Positions 35,040 through 46,833 of a stretch of DNA of 64,000 nucleotides are shown here, piece after piece (the stretch's first letter is position 1; the number at the start of each line of letters is the position of its first letter). Where the stretch lies: assembly GCA_001972305.1 (NCBI GenBank), contig BDDD01000174.1:117308-181307 (forward strand), read 5' to 3'. The translations under genes were made by a program, and so were the position numbers. This stretch comes from Cephalotus follicularis (Eukaryota > Streptophyta > Magnoliopsida > Oxalidales > Cephalotaceae). Under the pieces are notes generated by a model. The model saw nothing but the letters and a program-made list of their open reading frames with translations, had not been told where the DNA came from and ran no database searches.

Positions 35040-35865
35040 CTTTCAACCCCTCAACATCTGGAAGACACACCCGTCCCCGAAACCTCAATATACCATCAGC
35101 ATGTACCTGGAAGTTAGGCCTCGACTCCAAAGCCTCTAAGATCTCATGCAATTCGGGATCATACGGTTGATCACTCTTTATCTCATCAAGTGGGGCTGAT
35201 TGTCCTCTAATGCTAGCAACAAAGACTCCAGGAGATCGTGTAAACGGAGTCCATTTCTGGAAATCCTCCGGCATCCTCCACTGAGACACCATCGTACTAG
35301 CTATCATAGCTTTAGGACTCAATGCATCAGCAACAATGTTTGCCTTGCCAGGGTGGTACTGGATGCTACAATCGTAATCATTAAAGAACTCCACCCATCT
35401 TCGCTGCCTCATGTTTAACTCATCCTGGCAAAACAAGTACTTTAGACTTTTATGATCATTGAATATCTCAAAGTGCGCCCCATACAAATAATGTCTCCAC
35501 TTCTGAAGAGCAAACACAATAGCGGCCAGTTCGAGATCATGCGTCGGGTAATTCTCTTCATACGGCTTTAGCTTCCTCGAAGCATATGCAATCACTCTGC
35601 CCTGTTGCATCAGTACGCAACCCAAACCTTTACCCGAAGCATCACTGTAAACCGCAAAACCCTCACTACCCTCGGGTAATGCCAAGGCAGGTGCAGAAAC
35701 CAAGCGATCCTTCAGCTCTTGAAAGCTGACCTCACAATCCTTGTCCCAGACGAACAAGGTCTTCTTCTGAGTAAGCATAGTCAAAGGTGCAACTATCCTC
35801 AAGAAGTTCTGGATGAACCTCCAGTAATAACCCGCCAAGCCAAGAAAACTACGCACCTCTGTCAC
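34945..35865 (-). pseudogene. pol: Chromovirus B RT thumb and RNase H
   Basis: The minus-strand frame starts [20 protein letters not shown], then [18 protein letters not shown], and RNase H with [48 protein letters not shown] (the third acidic residue retained) and [30 protein letters not shown]. It runs into the integrase N-terminus ([10 protein letters not shown]). It is separated from the polymerase segment by stops at about 35868-35880. Confidence 0.88.
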
Positions 35866-36735
35866 ATTCCTTTGTTACGGTCAATCACGCACCACCTCAG
35901 TCTTTGACGGATCCACCGCAAAGCCCTCACCAGATGCTATGTGACCAAGAAAGATCACGTGGTCAAGCCAGAATTCAAACTTACCGAACTTGGCATACAA
36001 ACAATGTTCCCTAAGAATCTGCAAGACCAACCTCAGATGATGCGCATGTTCCTCCTCGTTCCTCGAGTATATTAGAATGTCATCAATGAATATCACCATG
36101 AACTGGTCCAGATAGGGCCGAAACACATCGTTCATCAATGACATGATAGCTGCAGGTGCATTGAGAACACCAAATGGCATCACCAGAAACTCATAGTGAC
36201 CATACCGCGTTCAAAAAGCAGTCTTTTTGATGTCTCCTTCCCTTACTCTCAGCTGATGATAACCTGACCTCAAGTCAAGTTTAGAAAACACCCTCGATCC
36301 TTGTAATTGATCGAACAACTCCTCAATGTGTGGGAGGGGATACTTGTTCTTGATAGTGGCCTTATTCAACATCCGATAGTCGATGCAAAGTCTCATCGAC
36401 CTATCCTTCTTCTTCACAAATAACACCGGTGCTCCCCACGTGGAAACACTAGGTCGAACAAAACCCTTGTCGATCAGATCCTGTAACTGCAACTTCAGTT
36501 CTCTCAACTCCGCAGGAGCCATCAGGTAAGGTGTTTTAGAAATAGGAGTAGTACCAGGAACAAGATCAATAACAAACTCCATATTCCTCCTTGGCGGCAA
36601 TGACTCTAAGTCTGCCGGAAACACATCAGGAAATTCACTTACCACAGGAATTTCCTCCAAGTTCAATCCCTTCTCTTTCCTCCTATCAATCACATAGGCC
36701 AAATACCCTTCGCATCCCTTCTCGAGGTACCTCAC
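35866..36735 (-). pseudogene. pol: Chromovirus B reverse transcriptase with nonsense codons
   Basis: The minus-strand frame has [39 protein letters not shown], the fingers block [38 protein letters not shown] and [19 protein letters not shown] near 36208-36210 replaces the arginine of the [12 protein letters not shown] motif. The palm continues with [18 protein letters not shown] and the active site [13 protein letters not shown], then [18 protein letters not shown]. The catalytic FIDD is intact. Three nonsense codons between here and RNase H make it inactive. Confidence 0.88.
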
Positions 36736-36777
36736 AGGACGAGTGAAGGATATTATTGGTGTAGAAAATCCCGTAAA

Positions 36778-37338
36778 CTAGAAGGTAGTACCATCAAGAA
36801 GACAAAAATCCACCGTCTTGCTGTAATAATCCATACGAGCATGATGAGCTGACAGCCAATCCATACCCAAGATGATGTCAAAGTCATGAATGAGCAACAC
36901 TATCAAATCTGCATATAACGGAACACCCGCCACAAAAATCTCACAACTTCCATACATTGAATCCGCAAACATGGTGTCTCTAGCCGGATTACTCGCATAA
37001 AGCATATATGGCATGCAAACAGGTGCCACATCCAAACATGAAGCAAATCGTGAAGCAATAAAGAAATGTGATGCTCCAGGATCCATTAACACTCTAGCAG
37101 AAAAGCCATAAACATATACTGTACCTCCAATAATAGAAGTAGACTTCGGAACCTCTGTCTGAGTAAGGGTGAAAACTTTACCTTTCATGATACTCTTTCC
37201 AGTATCCCTCCCCTGTGAAGGTCCGGTTGCAGTATCGCTGCCACCCGTATGTCCAGTGGGCACTGTCGCTCGACCCCTCAGAAAATCTGTCGTCGCATGA
37301 CCGGATGTCCCACACTTTGCATATAACCCATTCTTCAC
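36778..37338 (-). pseudogene. pol: Chromovirus B Gag C-terminus and aspartic protease
   Basis: It begins in a damaged second Gag zinc knuckle (YAKCGTSGHATTDF: the first and last cysteines are Tyr and Phe). After GKSIMKGKVFTLTQ it enters the protease with VLMDPGASHFFIASRF, where the catalytic DSG/DTG triad reads DPG, and then HDFDIILGMDWLSAHHARM. The changed triad would inactivate the protease. A stop at 36775-36777 separates it from reverse transcriptase. Confidence 0.83.
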
Positions 37339-38297
37339 CCAACAATCCTTTTGCTAATGACCCTGGTTGGGAGTACCCTCTGTGGTGGACTGCTGAGCTT
37401 TGTTCTTTGAAGACTTGGACGAAGAACCACTGCCTTGCCATTCTAATGAAGCTAGTCTGGACTGTGTGTGGGCCTGTTTAGTCTGTTGCATACGGGCTCT
37501 CTCAGCAAGGTCGTCATTTTGTATGCTCTCCAATAGGCTCGTCTTTTGGGTGACCTGCACAAAGGATCCCAGCTCCATGGCTCTAACTCTCGCCTGAAGG
37601 TCCGGTTGCAGGCCCCTCATGAACCTTCGAATATTTTTCTCTTCATCTGCCACCAGATAAGCTGAGTGTCTAGCCAACTCCATAAATCTTGCCAGATATT
37701 CAGCCATTGTCATATCCCCTTGACGTAGCTCCAAGAGCTCCGTCTCTCTACACTCACGCTCTATCTGTGCCACATAAGCCTCAAGAAACTCCTCTTGGAA
37801 CCTCTCCCAAGTACTAGCAAGTTTGTCAGACTCCCACTTTGCTTTGACCATTTCCCACCAATGAGTGGCCTCACCCCATAACCGGTACACTGCAAACTTC
37901 AACTTCTGCTCGTCGGTACAATCGATGACATCAAAGATCTTTTCTAAGTCTTACAGCCATCTCTCTGCAATAGTAGCATCTAGCTCTCATCTAAAACTGG
38001 GAGGATTTTACAAAATAAATCTCTCAAGGTTCCTCCCGAACTGGTTACCGTCATCATATGCACCACAACCCAGAGTCGCGTGTCGAGGCTGTGCTTGGGT
38101 GTATAACCGCCTCATCTCCTCCAAGTTAGCTGCATTGGCAGCTATCTGCTTCTAGAAGTAGTCTACCATGCGATCTATCGGATCTCTCCCAACATTTCCT
38201 TCCCCGGGAACATTAGCCACCGGCTCTCCCCCGACGTTTGCTTCTTGAAGGGCATCCTCATTAATAGCTCTACGCCTTCCAGGTCTTATCCGTCCAT
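37339..38297 (-). pseudogene. gag: Chromovirus B gag
   Basis: The minus-strand ATG at 38297 aligns with the start of C gag, then a frameshift within a few codons. The N-terminal third (GNQFGRNLERF, ELDATIAERW, DLEKIFDVIDCTDEQKLKFA) carries at least four stops. The central Gag domain is open from 37902 (AVYRLWGEATHWWEMVKAKW, STWERFQEEFLEAYV, ELRQGDMTMAEYLARFMELA, RRFMRGLQPDLQARV). The first CCHC knuckle is reduced to GH, stop, QKDCW near 37350. Close similarity to C gag (49.3-49.7 kb) links the two families. Confidence 0.83.
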
Positions 38298-38392
38298 TTC
38301 GTTCCCTATAAGGATGATGTAATTGGTCATCTCATGGAACAATTATTAATTGCTAAGAAACATATCAAAGCTAAGCATATAATATCATATAT

Positions 38393-38404
38393 GCTCTTAT
38401 ACCA
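38393..38404 (-). other. Primer-binding site of B (initiator Met tRNA type, one change)
   Basis: On the minus strand it reads TGGTATAAGAGC, one base different from TGGTATCAGAGC, 4 bp after the LTR end at 38409. Confidence 0.8.
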
Positions 38405-38408
38405 ATGT

Positions 38409-39521
38409 TGTCACACCCTGTTTCCATAAATAACATTTATCGTGGCAATTTAACATAATATCTGGCTTCTGCAATTTACAGGAAACTTTTAAACTTTCCA
38501 GACATATAAACAGTGCAGAAGCATTTAATGATAAGCCGAATCTAAACACGTATCGCATATCACATACTACGCGATACCAACATTTAACAATAATATAATA
38601 AGCACATTGTCAATTACCCACAACAGAGCGTGATCACAACAACCATCAATACATAAATCAAAAACAGTAATCCATATATTACAGCAGTTCTTTTAACAAA
38701 AGAAGTACAAGTCCAACTCTACTTCACTTCCCCACCTTGCTTGAATGGCGGCAAGTCCACTACATCAATCTGAAATTGATAGGGAAAGCCGAATCCACTG
38801 GCTAAGTAGAGAAAACATAAAAGTACTTTGGGGACAGTGATAACAGATGTCATGAAATGAATGCATTCATGATGCATGCACAAATATACATATACCTATA
38901 TATGTATTTAACAATAGGCAAACAACCATGTCAAAAAACCAGATGCTAACCGGCAAAGGCGAGGAGGGCCCGAGGGCTAACTGTCCAAGGCTAGGAACAG
39001 CATCCCACAACAAACAAGCCAACCCGGGCCCGATATAGGAAAGCTGGCGGGCAAACCGTTCTATGGTACAGGGGTCAATCCAAAAATACATTTTCAAGTA
39101 GTTATACGCAATAACACTTGGAATATAACAAAATACATTTCAAGTAGCTATATATAATAACTCTCAAAATATGACATTTATTCAAAATGTATAATCCAAA
39201 ATCCATTTCAAGTAGCTATATGTAATAACACTTGAAATACATTTATATATTTTTATAGAATATATATAAAACAAATCCTTTTCAAGTAATTTATATGCCA
39301 TAAAGTACTTTCCATACATATGTACTCAAATATGCAACAATTCATAGCCATATGCAAGCAACCATATGCTCAAAATGTAGACAGACCCCTTTGGCGTCAG
39401 CATATACCCCATACGCGTCAATGTGTAAGTAGTTCTCTTAGGCGTTAACGCCTATCCTAGGCGTCAACGTGTAAGGCAACCCACTCAGGCGCAAAAACAT
39501 GCTCTAGGTTTCAGTACATGC
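38409..39521 (-). mobile_element. Chromovirus B 5' LTR, only its last 1.1 kb
   Basis: On the minus strand it ends AACAGGGTGTGACA at 38409, next to the primer site. It follows the 3' LTR (31436 onward) for about 1.1 kb, including the AAGTAGCTATATATAATAAC repeats and a few GGCGTCAACG palindromes at 39390-39510. It stops inside the distal palindrome cluster at ...CAACAGC, where A-type LTR sequence begins. The first ~1.2 kb of the LTR is missing. Confidence 0.83.
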
Positions 39522-39578
39522 AACAGCAAGCCCAAATATCACATAACATAAAAAGACGCAAATATCAAAACTGCCAGA

Positions 39579-39812
39579 GAAAGCGTCGACGTTTAACTAT
39601 AGGCGTCGATGGTTTCAATGCATGAAGGAACAAAGCGTTTAGCAAGGCGTCAACAAAGCACATATCATAAAACAGTGGAAAGCGTCGATGCTCAAAGATA
39701 GGCGATGACGGTTTAGGCATACCAGTAGACGCTTGACACATGCATGGCGTTTTAAAACTGATTTTACACATGAAGGAGTCGACGCATACGATAGGCGTCA
39801 ACGCTTAACGTC
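39579..39812. repeat. TCGA-palindrome cluster 2 in A-family LTR piece
   Basis: AAAGCGTCGACGTTT, GGCGTCGATGGTTT, AAGCGTCGATGCT, GGAGTCGACGC and GGCGTCAACGCTT; same place as 59005-59236 in the A 5' LTR. Confidence 0.85.
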
Positions 39813-40600
39813 AAAAAAATGAAACCAGTTGCAGAAAATAAGTTGAAAACCATGGCTATAATCCTATTTTGTCTTACTCATCATGACGCAGTGGTATGTA
39901 TAGGTTCTAAAACATTTTTTCTATGCATGTAATTATCAGTATACACATATATCAATGCATGATCATGGACAACATACCGTATACAAGCTACTCATATCAA
40001 TAATAACTTGAAGATATTTCTTAGCAGTTAGTATGGATGATCAAAATCTAGTTTCTTTAACCAATACTTATAAAACCATAGCACGCAAATTCAAAATCAT
40101 GGCTTTCATAGTTGTAAAATACCATTATAACATTTCAGATAAACATAGACATATAGATTATAGGTTGATCATAGTAATAATAATTTTAAAAATATATTTT
40201 CTGGTTCTACTTAATCTTAAACAGATTTTGTATATGACAAGATATAACCATGTTTTGATCAATCTACAACCCTCTAATATGCAAAACAGTAATAAGGTGG
40301 TAATAATGAAGATAGTAGAATGTCATACCTTCAAATGACACAAACAGATGATGAGAGAATGCAAGAAAATTTGCTGCCAGGTTTTGAAAAGATAAGGCAG
40401 ATGCAGTGGTTTTTAAAACAGTCGAAAGTATAAGTTAAATGCTGAACTCATTGTCTTGAAGGCAAAGATTGGTGGATTCAAAACCTTCCATTTGTGCAGA
40501 AAACGCGTCTAACCAACAAGGAAAATGGATGAACTGAAAATGGCAAAAATCTCATCTTCCATACAAACCCACCGTCTAGACAGATAAGGAAAACCATACA

Positions 40601-40738
40601 TAAGCGTCGATGGTAATGTCAAGGCATCGACGCTTACACCTTTAAAAGCCAAACGCATCGATGTCATGAATATGGGCGTTGACGTGTTTCACAAAGCCAA
40701 AGCATCGGCATTTCTGATCAAGGAGTCGACGCTTAGCG
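40601..40738. repeat. TCGA-palindrome cluster 1 in A-family LTR piece
   Basis: AAGCGTCGATGG, GGCATCGACGCTT, ACGCATCGATGTC, GGCGTTGACGTG and GGAGTCGACGCTTAGC lie about 125-260 bp from the LTR start at 40862. The same cluster is duplicated at 42503-42640. Confidence 0.85.
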
Positions 40739-40862
40739 CCCACAAAATAAAAACAAAGGATTTTCATCATAAAATCAAACGGTTCAAAAACCATAGCATA
40801 AATCAGAAGACATGAACACAACAATTATGATAAACACGTAAGCATAGAAACGGGGCATTACA

Positions 40863-42161
40863 TCCGGCATTTCTGAAGGAGTCGACGCTTAGCGCCCACA
40901 AAATAAAAACAAAGGATTTTCATCATAAAATCAAACGGTTCAAAAACCATAGCATAAATCAGAAGACATGAACACAACAATTATACCATATGCAGGGGAT
41001 GGTACTGATAACCCCTCAACAGAGACACATGGAACACATTATGGACATGAGACAATTATGGAGGCAAAGCTAACCAATACACAACTGCTCCAACCTTTTC
41101 CAGAACTTCAAAGGGTCCTATATACAGAGGACTCAACTTCCCTTTCAAGACAAAATGACGGACTCCCTTCTTAGGTGAGACCTTCAAAAACACATGTTCA
41201 CCTACTTTGAACTCCAATTCCCTCCGATGTCTATCTGCATAACTTTTCTGTCTGGATTGAACTGCCTTCAATCTCTCCCTTGCTATAGCCACTTTATCAG
41301 TAGTGATCTGAACTAGCTCAGGTCCCTCAATAACTCTTTCTCCAACCTCATCCCAACACGTCGGAGCTCGACACTTTCTTCCATACAACGCTTCAGACGG
41401 AGCCATCCAAATGCTAGCATGCAAACTGTTATTGTAAGCAAACTCCACTAAACTCAAGTACTCATCCCAATTTCCAGTCCACTCTAAAGCACCAGACCTA
41501 AGCATGTCCTCTAAAGTTTGGATAGTCCTCTCAGACCTCCCATATGTCCGTGGGTGGAAAGCTGTACTGTAATTGAGTCGCATTCCTCAAGCCTTCTTGA
41601 ATCCTTTCCAAAACTGCGAAGTGAAACGGGGATCCCTATCCAAAACAATGGATACCGGTGTCCCGTGAAGTCTCATTATCTCCTTATGGAAAACCTCCGC
41701 CAAACGGTCCAGAGAGAAATCCTCTCGAATAGCCAATAAATGCAGCGATTTGGTCAAACGATCCACCACTACCCAGATGGCATCATTTCTTCTGAAAGTT
41801 CTCGGCAAACCAGTAACAAAATCCATCGCTATGCTCTCCCATTCCAAAACTGGAATCTCCAAGGGTTGTAACAATCCACTGGCTCGCTGGTGCTCAATAT
41901 TGACCTGCTGACAAACCAAACACCTCCCAATATAATCGGCCACATCCCTCTTCATTCCATTGCACCAGAAATTTCTCTTGAAATATCTATACATTTTTGT
42001 AGAACAAGGATGTATAGAGAACGAAGAGCTGTATGCCTCTGACAGAATGGCCTCTCTGATTTTTGGATCAGTAGGCACACATAACCGTCTACCCAACCAA
42101 ATAACTCCATGCTCATCCACACAGAACTCTAACTGCTTACCTTCATCAACATTCTGGACTA
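40863..42161 (-). repeat. Duplicated block: LTR scrap plus A integrase segment
   Basis: 40863-40978 repeats the LTR sequence at about 40708-40829. 40980-42160 then repeats, at the DNA level almost without change, the A integrase region 43145-44320 (identical translations, for example [24 protein letters not shown] and TCWDEVGERVIEGPELVQIT). At 42161 it switches back into LTR sequence. The coding content is a copy of the A integrase, including its TGA at about 41584-41586. Near-identity beside an N gap suggests an assembly duplication. Confidence 0.75.
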
Positions 42162-42763
42162 AATCTACAACCCTCTAATATGCAAAACAGTAATAAGGTG
42201 GTAATAATGAAGATAGTAGAATGTCATACCTTCAAATGACACAAACAGATGATGAGAGAATGCAAGAAAATTTGCTGCCAGTTTTTGAAAAGATAAGGCA
42301 GATGCAGTGGTTTTTAAAACAGTCGAAAGTATAAGTTAAATGCTGAACTCATTGTCTTGAAGGCAAAGATTGGTGGATTCAAAACCTTCCATTTGTGCAG
42401 AAAACGCGTCTAACCAACAAGGAAAATGGATGAACTGAAAATGGCAAAAATCTCATCTTCCATACAAACCCACCGTCTAGACAGATAAGGAAAACCATAC
42501 ATAAGCGTCGATGGTAATGTCAAGGCATCGACGCTTACACCTTTAAAAGCCAAACGCATCGATGTCATGAATATGGGCGTTGACGTGTTTCACAAAGCCA
42601 AAGCATCGGGATTTCTGATCAAGGAGTCGACGCTTAGCGCCCACAAAATAAAAACAAAGGATTTTCATCATAAAATCAAACGGTTCAAAAACCATAGCAT
42701 AAATCAGAAGACATGAACACAACAATTATGATAAACACGTAAGCATAGAAACGGGGCATTACA
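42162..42763 (-). mobile_element. A-family LTR start, second copy (adjacent to the gap)
   Basis: Its minus strand starts TGTAATGCCCCG at 42763 and runs about 600 bp, nearly identical to 40258-40862 (two differences noticed), including the palindrome cluster at 42503-42640. This copy is in the right place to be the start of the A 3' LTR, because the polypurine-like G run lies directly before it on the minus strand. Confidence 0.8.
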
Positions 42764-42767
42764 TCAA

Positions 42768-42918
42768 CCCCCCCCCCCCCCCCCNNNNNNNNNNNNNNNN
42801 NNNNNNNNNNNNNNNNNNNNNNNNNNNNNNNNNNNNNNNNNNNNNNNNNNNNNNNNNNNNNNNNNNNNNNNNNNNNNNNNNNNNNNNNNNNNNNNNNNNN
42901 NNNNNNNNNNNNNNNNNN
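42768..42918. other. Poly-C run and 134-base N gap at the A polypurine tract
   Basis: Seventeen C (42768-42784; G on the minus strand) are followed by N from 42785 to 42918. In element order this is the polypurine tract just before the 3' LTR. Sequencing or assembly evidently failed through the G run. Confidence 0.9.
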
Positions 42919-42960
42919 ATAAAAGGGATTTCGTCTCGAAATCACAAACATACTCATACC

Positions 42961-45327
42961 TTATTCAAACAAATGAGGGTATTCCTCCCGAATATGCTCC
43001 TCCAACTCCCATGTAGCCTCACGTCCAGGATGGTTCCTCCACAAGACCTTGACAAAAGAAATGGTCTTATTACGAGTAACCCGCTTCTGCCGATTCCGCC
43101 TCCTCATCACAAGATGAATCCTCCCGAATACTGTCCAAAGGATAGTGAACCATATGCAGGGGATGGTACTGATAACCCCTCAACAGAGACACATGGAACA
43201 CATTATGGACATGAGACAATTATGGAGGCAAAGCTAACCAATACACAACTGCTCCAACCTTTTCCAGAACTTCAAAGGGTCCTATATACAGAGGACTCAA
43301 CTTCCCTTTCAAGACAAAATGACGGACTCCCTTCTTAGGTGAGACCTTCAAAAACACATGTTCACCTACTTTGAACTCCAATTCCCTCCGATGTCTATCT
43401 GCATAACTTTTCTGTCTGGATTGAACTGCCTTCAATCTCTCCCTTGCTATAGCCACTTTATCAGTAGTGATCTGAACTAGCTCAGGTCCCTCAATAACTC
43501 TTTCTCCAACCTCATCCCAACACGTCGGAGCTCGACACTTTCTTCCATACAACGCTTCAGACGGAGCCATCCAAATGCTAGCATGCAAACTGTTATTGTA
43601 AGCAAACTCCACTAAACTCAAGTACTCATCCCAATTTCCAGTCCACTCTAAAGCACCAGACCTAAGCATGTCCTCTAAAGTTTGGATAGTCCTCTCAGAC
43701 CTCCCATATGTCCGTGGGTGGAAAGCTGTACTGTAATTGAGTCGCATTCCTCAAGCCTTCTTGAATCCTTTCCAAAACTGCGAAGTGAAACGGGGATCCC
43801 TATCCAAAACAATGGATACCGGTGTCCCGTGAAGTCTCATTATCTCCTTATGGAAAACCTCCGCCAAACGGTCCAGAGAGAAATCCTCTCGAATAGCCAA
43901 TAAATGCAGCGATTTGGTCAAACGATCCACCACTACCCAGATGGCATCATTTCTTCTGAAAGTTCTCGGCAAACCAGTAACAAAATCCATCGCTATGCTC
44001 TCCCATTCCAAAACTGGAATCTCCAAGGGTTGTAACAATCCACTGGCTCGCTGGTGCTCAATATTGACCTGCTGACAAACCAAACACCTCCCAATATAAT
44101 CGGCCACATCCCTCTTCATTCCATTGCACCAGAAATTTCTCTTGAAATATCTATACATTTTTGTAGAACAAGGATGTATAGAGAACGAAGAGCTGTATGC
44201 CTCTGACAGAATGGCCTCTCTGATTTTTGGATCAGTAGGCACACATAACCGTCTACCCAACCAAATAACTCCATGCTCATCCACACAGAACTCTAACTGC
44301 TTACCTTCATCAACATTCTGGACTAAGGCCCATAATTCAACATCGTCACTCTGAGCCGCCTTAATTCGAGATATAAGGGTAGGTTCGACATTCATCCCCA
44401 CAATAAAACCTCCAGAACTCCAAACGAACAAGTTCAAGTCTAACCGCTCCATATCTGATATCAACTGCGACTGAGTAAGCAAAGCTGCTACACTCCCAGA
44501 ACTCTTCCTACTCAGAGCATCAGCTACCACGTTAGCCTTACCAGGGTGGTACTGAATATTTAGATCATAATCCTTCTGAAGCTCCAACCATCGCCTTTGT
44601 CGCATGTTCAGCTCCTTTTGAGTAAAGATGTACTTGAGAGTCTTGTGATCGGTAAAAATGTCACAAGTTTCTCTGTAAAAATAATACCTCCAGATCTTTA
44701 AAGCAAAAACCACCGCTACTAACTCCAGGTCATGTGTGGGGTAGGTCAACTCATAAGGCTTAAGCTGTCTGGAAGCATAAGCTATGACATGACTGTGCTG
44801 TATCAGAACGTAACCCAAACACTTCTTGAAAGCATCGCTGTATATCTGGTACCCATCTGACCCAGACGGTAATCGAAGAATTGGTGCAGACACAAGACCA
44901 TTCTTCAAATTCTCAAAGCTTGCCTCACGTTCTTCGTTCCACACAAACTTGGCTCCCTTTCTCATAAGCTGAGTCAGTGGTAAGCATATAGAGGAAAAGC
45001 CTTTCACAAACCGTTTGTAGTAACCAGCCAAACCCATATAGCTTCTCACCTCTATAACTATGGTAGGTTTTGACCATTTAGTAATAGCCTCAACCTTAGC
45101 AGGATCCACACTGATGCCTTCAGCAGTAACCATGTGACCGAGAAATCCCACATGTTCCAACCAGAACTCACACTTTGAAAACTTCGCATATAGCTGATTC
45201 TTCCTTAAAATCCCCAGCACTATACGAAGTTGTTCCTCATGCTCTTCTCTTGACTTGGAAAACACTAAGACATCATCTATAAACACAATGACAAACCAAT
45301 CCAAGACCTAATGGAAAACCCTATTCA
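42961..45327 (-). pseudogene. pol: Chromovirus A RT (C-terminal part), RNase H, integrase, chromodomain
   Basis: The minus-strand frame from 45327 has the RT active site [46 protein letters not shown] and RNase H ([58 protein letters not shown]). The integrase zinc finger ([18 protein letters not shown] ... RCLVCQ) and DDE core follow ([31 protein letters not shown]). A TGA at 43748-43750 replaces the Trp of KKAWG, and a TAG lies near 45308. The GPY/F block is KGKLSPLYIGPFEVLEK. The chromodomain (about 42961-43120) is present but shifted out of frame by a small deletion; its end reads ELEEHIREEYPHLFE. The upstream part continues at 55280, beyond element C. Confidence 0.87.
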
Positions 45328-45332
45328 TCAAG
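45328..45332. other. Left target-site duplication of element C (TCAAG)
   Basis: TCAAG directly precedes the C 5' LTR and recurs at 55275-55279 directly after the 3' LTR. The A reverse transcriptase sequence is continuous across the insertion if one copy is removed. Confidence 0.93.
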
Positions 45333-45681
45333 TGTAACGCCCCGAATTTCATAAATAATTATTATGAAATTGGTACGTGTATGGTTGTAATAAAACCGAT
45401 GGAGGCTGGAGTAATAAAAAGGCATTACGCGTTGAAGTCGTAATTGCGTTGCCCAAAACGGCTAATAAAACCTATTTTCATTGCACGACAATAAAGCCCA
45501 AATGTTCGCATTTCTATTGCGATTATTTTGGTAGTCATTTGGATAATTTATATCGCGGTTTACAAAAAAATCGGGACCCAGACCTTAGTATTTTACCAGA
45601 AAATTCTAAGGAGGGAGGAAAATAATAAAGGAAGAAGGGGGAGACACAGGCGCATAGCGCGCTCGTGCGAAGGGGTACTGC

Positions 45682-45684
<3 letters not shown>

Positions 45685-45720
<36 letters not shown>
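45685..45720 (+). repeat. GA microsatellite in C 5' LTR
   Basis: About 36 bp of alternating GA, followed by more GA-rich sequence to about 45750. The equivalent in the 3' LTR is at 52258-52294, interrupted by GATA. Confidence 0.95.
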
Positions 45721-45721
<1 letters not shown>

Positions 45722-46025
45722 CTGGGAGAGACAGTGAGAGAGAGAGGGAGAGAGGGCGCCGGAGACGACGCCGGAGCCAGCCACGTGACTAGGAGAGGAC
45801 GGCGGACCACCCAGGCACGCCTACCATAGGTAAGCTCCTCCCCCTTCCCCTCTTTTCTCTTCATTTTCTTCTTCTTCCCCGCCACTGTCGCACCTCCGCC
45901 GTGCGTTTCCCGGCGCCATTAGCGTCGCGAATGGCGTGGGTTATGGTGTAGAAGGCCCGCTCTACCCATTTTGACCACCGATGAGGCGTGATTCTGCTGG
46001 AAATGGCCAGAATAAGTTTACTGAG

Positions 46026-46190
46026 TCAACTCAGCGAGTCGACTCACTGCCGCCTGAGACACAACGTTTGGCGCCGAGTCTCGGCGAGTCACGAGCAGTG
46101 ACGCGTAGGGCTGGTGAATGTGGGGTGTTTTTGGGTGGTGATCGGACCTGTTGAGGTCTGGCGAGTCGACTCAGTGAGTCGCAACTCACT
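46026..46190. repeat. TCGA-palindrome cluster (GAGTCGACTC type) in C 5' LTR
   Basis: TGAGTCAACTCAG, CGAGTCGACTCACT, CGAGTCTCGGCGAGTC, CGAGTCGACTCAGTGAGTC and related units. The core is the same as in the other families but the flanks are GAG/CTC. Confidence 0.85.
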
Positions 46191-46833
46191 ACCGTCCATG
46201 GCGCGGCGTTCGGTGCCAATTCCCGGTGAGCCTTGACCGGTTTTGAGTAGACCATTCAATGTGGAACCCGTTGTTGGGTGTTTCGCGAGCTGGATGAGTC
46301 GGCCGGATTCCGGCCTGCATTTCGGTGACGGCAATGCTTTATGCGTTGATCGTAACGGAAATGTGTTGTATGTGCAGTGTGCGAGTGGCAATTGGATTTG
46401 GCATTGAGGAACTGATCAATAAGCGAGAACCGGGTTCGGTTCAACGGTTTCTGGGAAAGGTTCAGCAATTGAACCTGCGGCTCGACTATATTGCTGCTAC
46501 TACGATTCCTAGCTTGGAATAAGAGGTAGGGGAAGCTATACATGCAACTTTGAGTTCAATAATATTGTATTGCCATTGATGAAATGCATGGTTTACGGAT
46601 TGTGAATTGTGTGACTGTGTTAGGGTTACTGTGAATAGTTAACCTGTTATGCATATCGTGTTGCAGAATGATTGTGGACCGTGGATTATGGATTGTGTGA
46701 CTATATTAGGGTTACTATGAATAGTTAACCTGTCATGCATATTGTGTTTTACAATGATCGGATTGCATGTGTTGTATGCTTGAACTCTATTGGTTTTGAG
46801 ACGTGTTGAGGGAACCGTGTTTTGGTTCGCTTA

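Larger units (their letters stand above)
39522..40862 (-). mobile_element. A-family LTR piece (first ~1.34 kb on minus strand)
   Basis: On the minus strand it starts TGTAATGCCCCG at 40862 and follows the A 5' LTR (60285 downward) through both palindrome clusters to ...GGGCTT at 39522, where it abuts the truncated B LTR. The last ~1.3 kb of the LTR is missing. The part 40258-40862 is nearly identical to 42162-42763. Confidence 0.8.

Noticed and set aside
42685-42957. Open frame across the N gap
   Set aside because: Half of it is undetermined sequence and the rest is LTR; it is an artefact.
45535-45885. Serine/leucine-rich minus-strand frames at 45535-45885 and 52094-52666
   Set aside because: They are readings of the GA microsatellite in the C LTRs.
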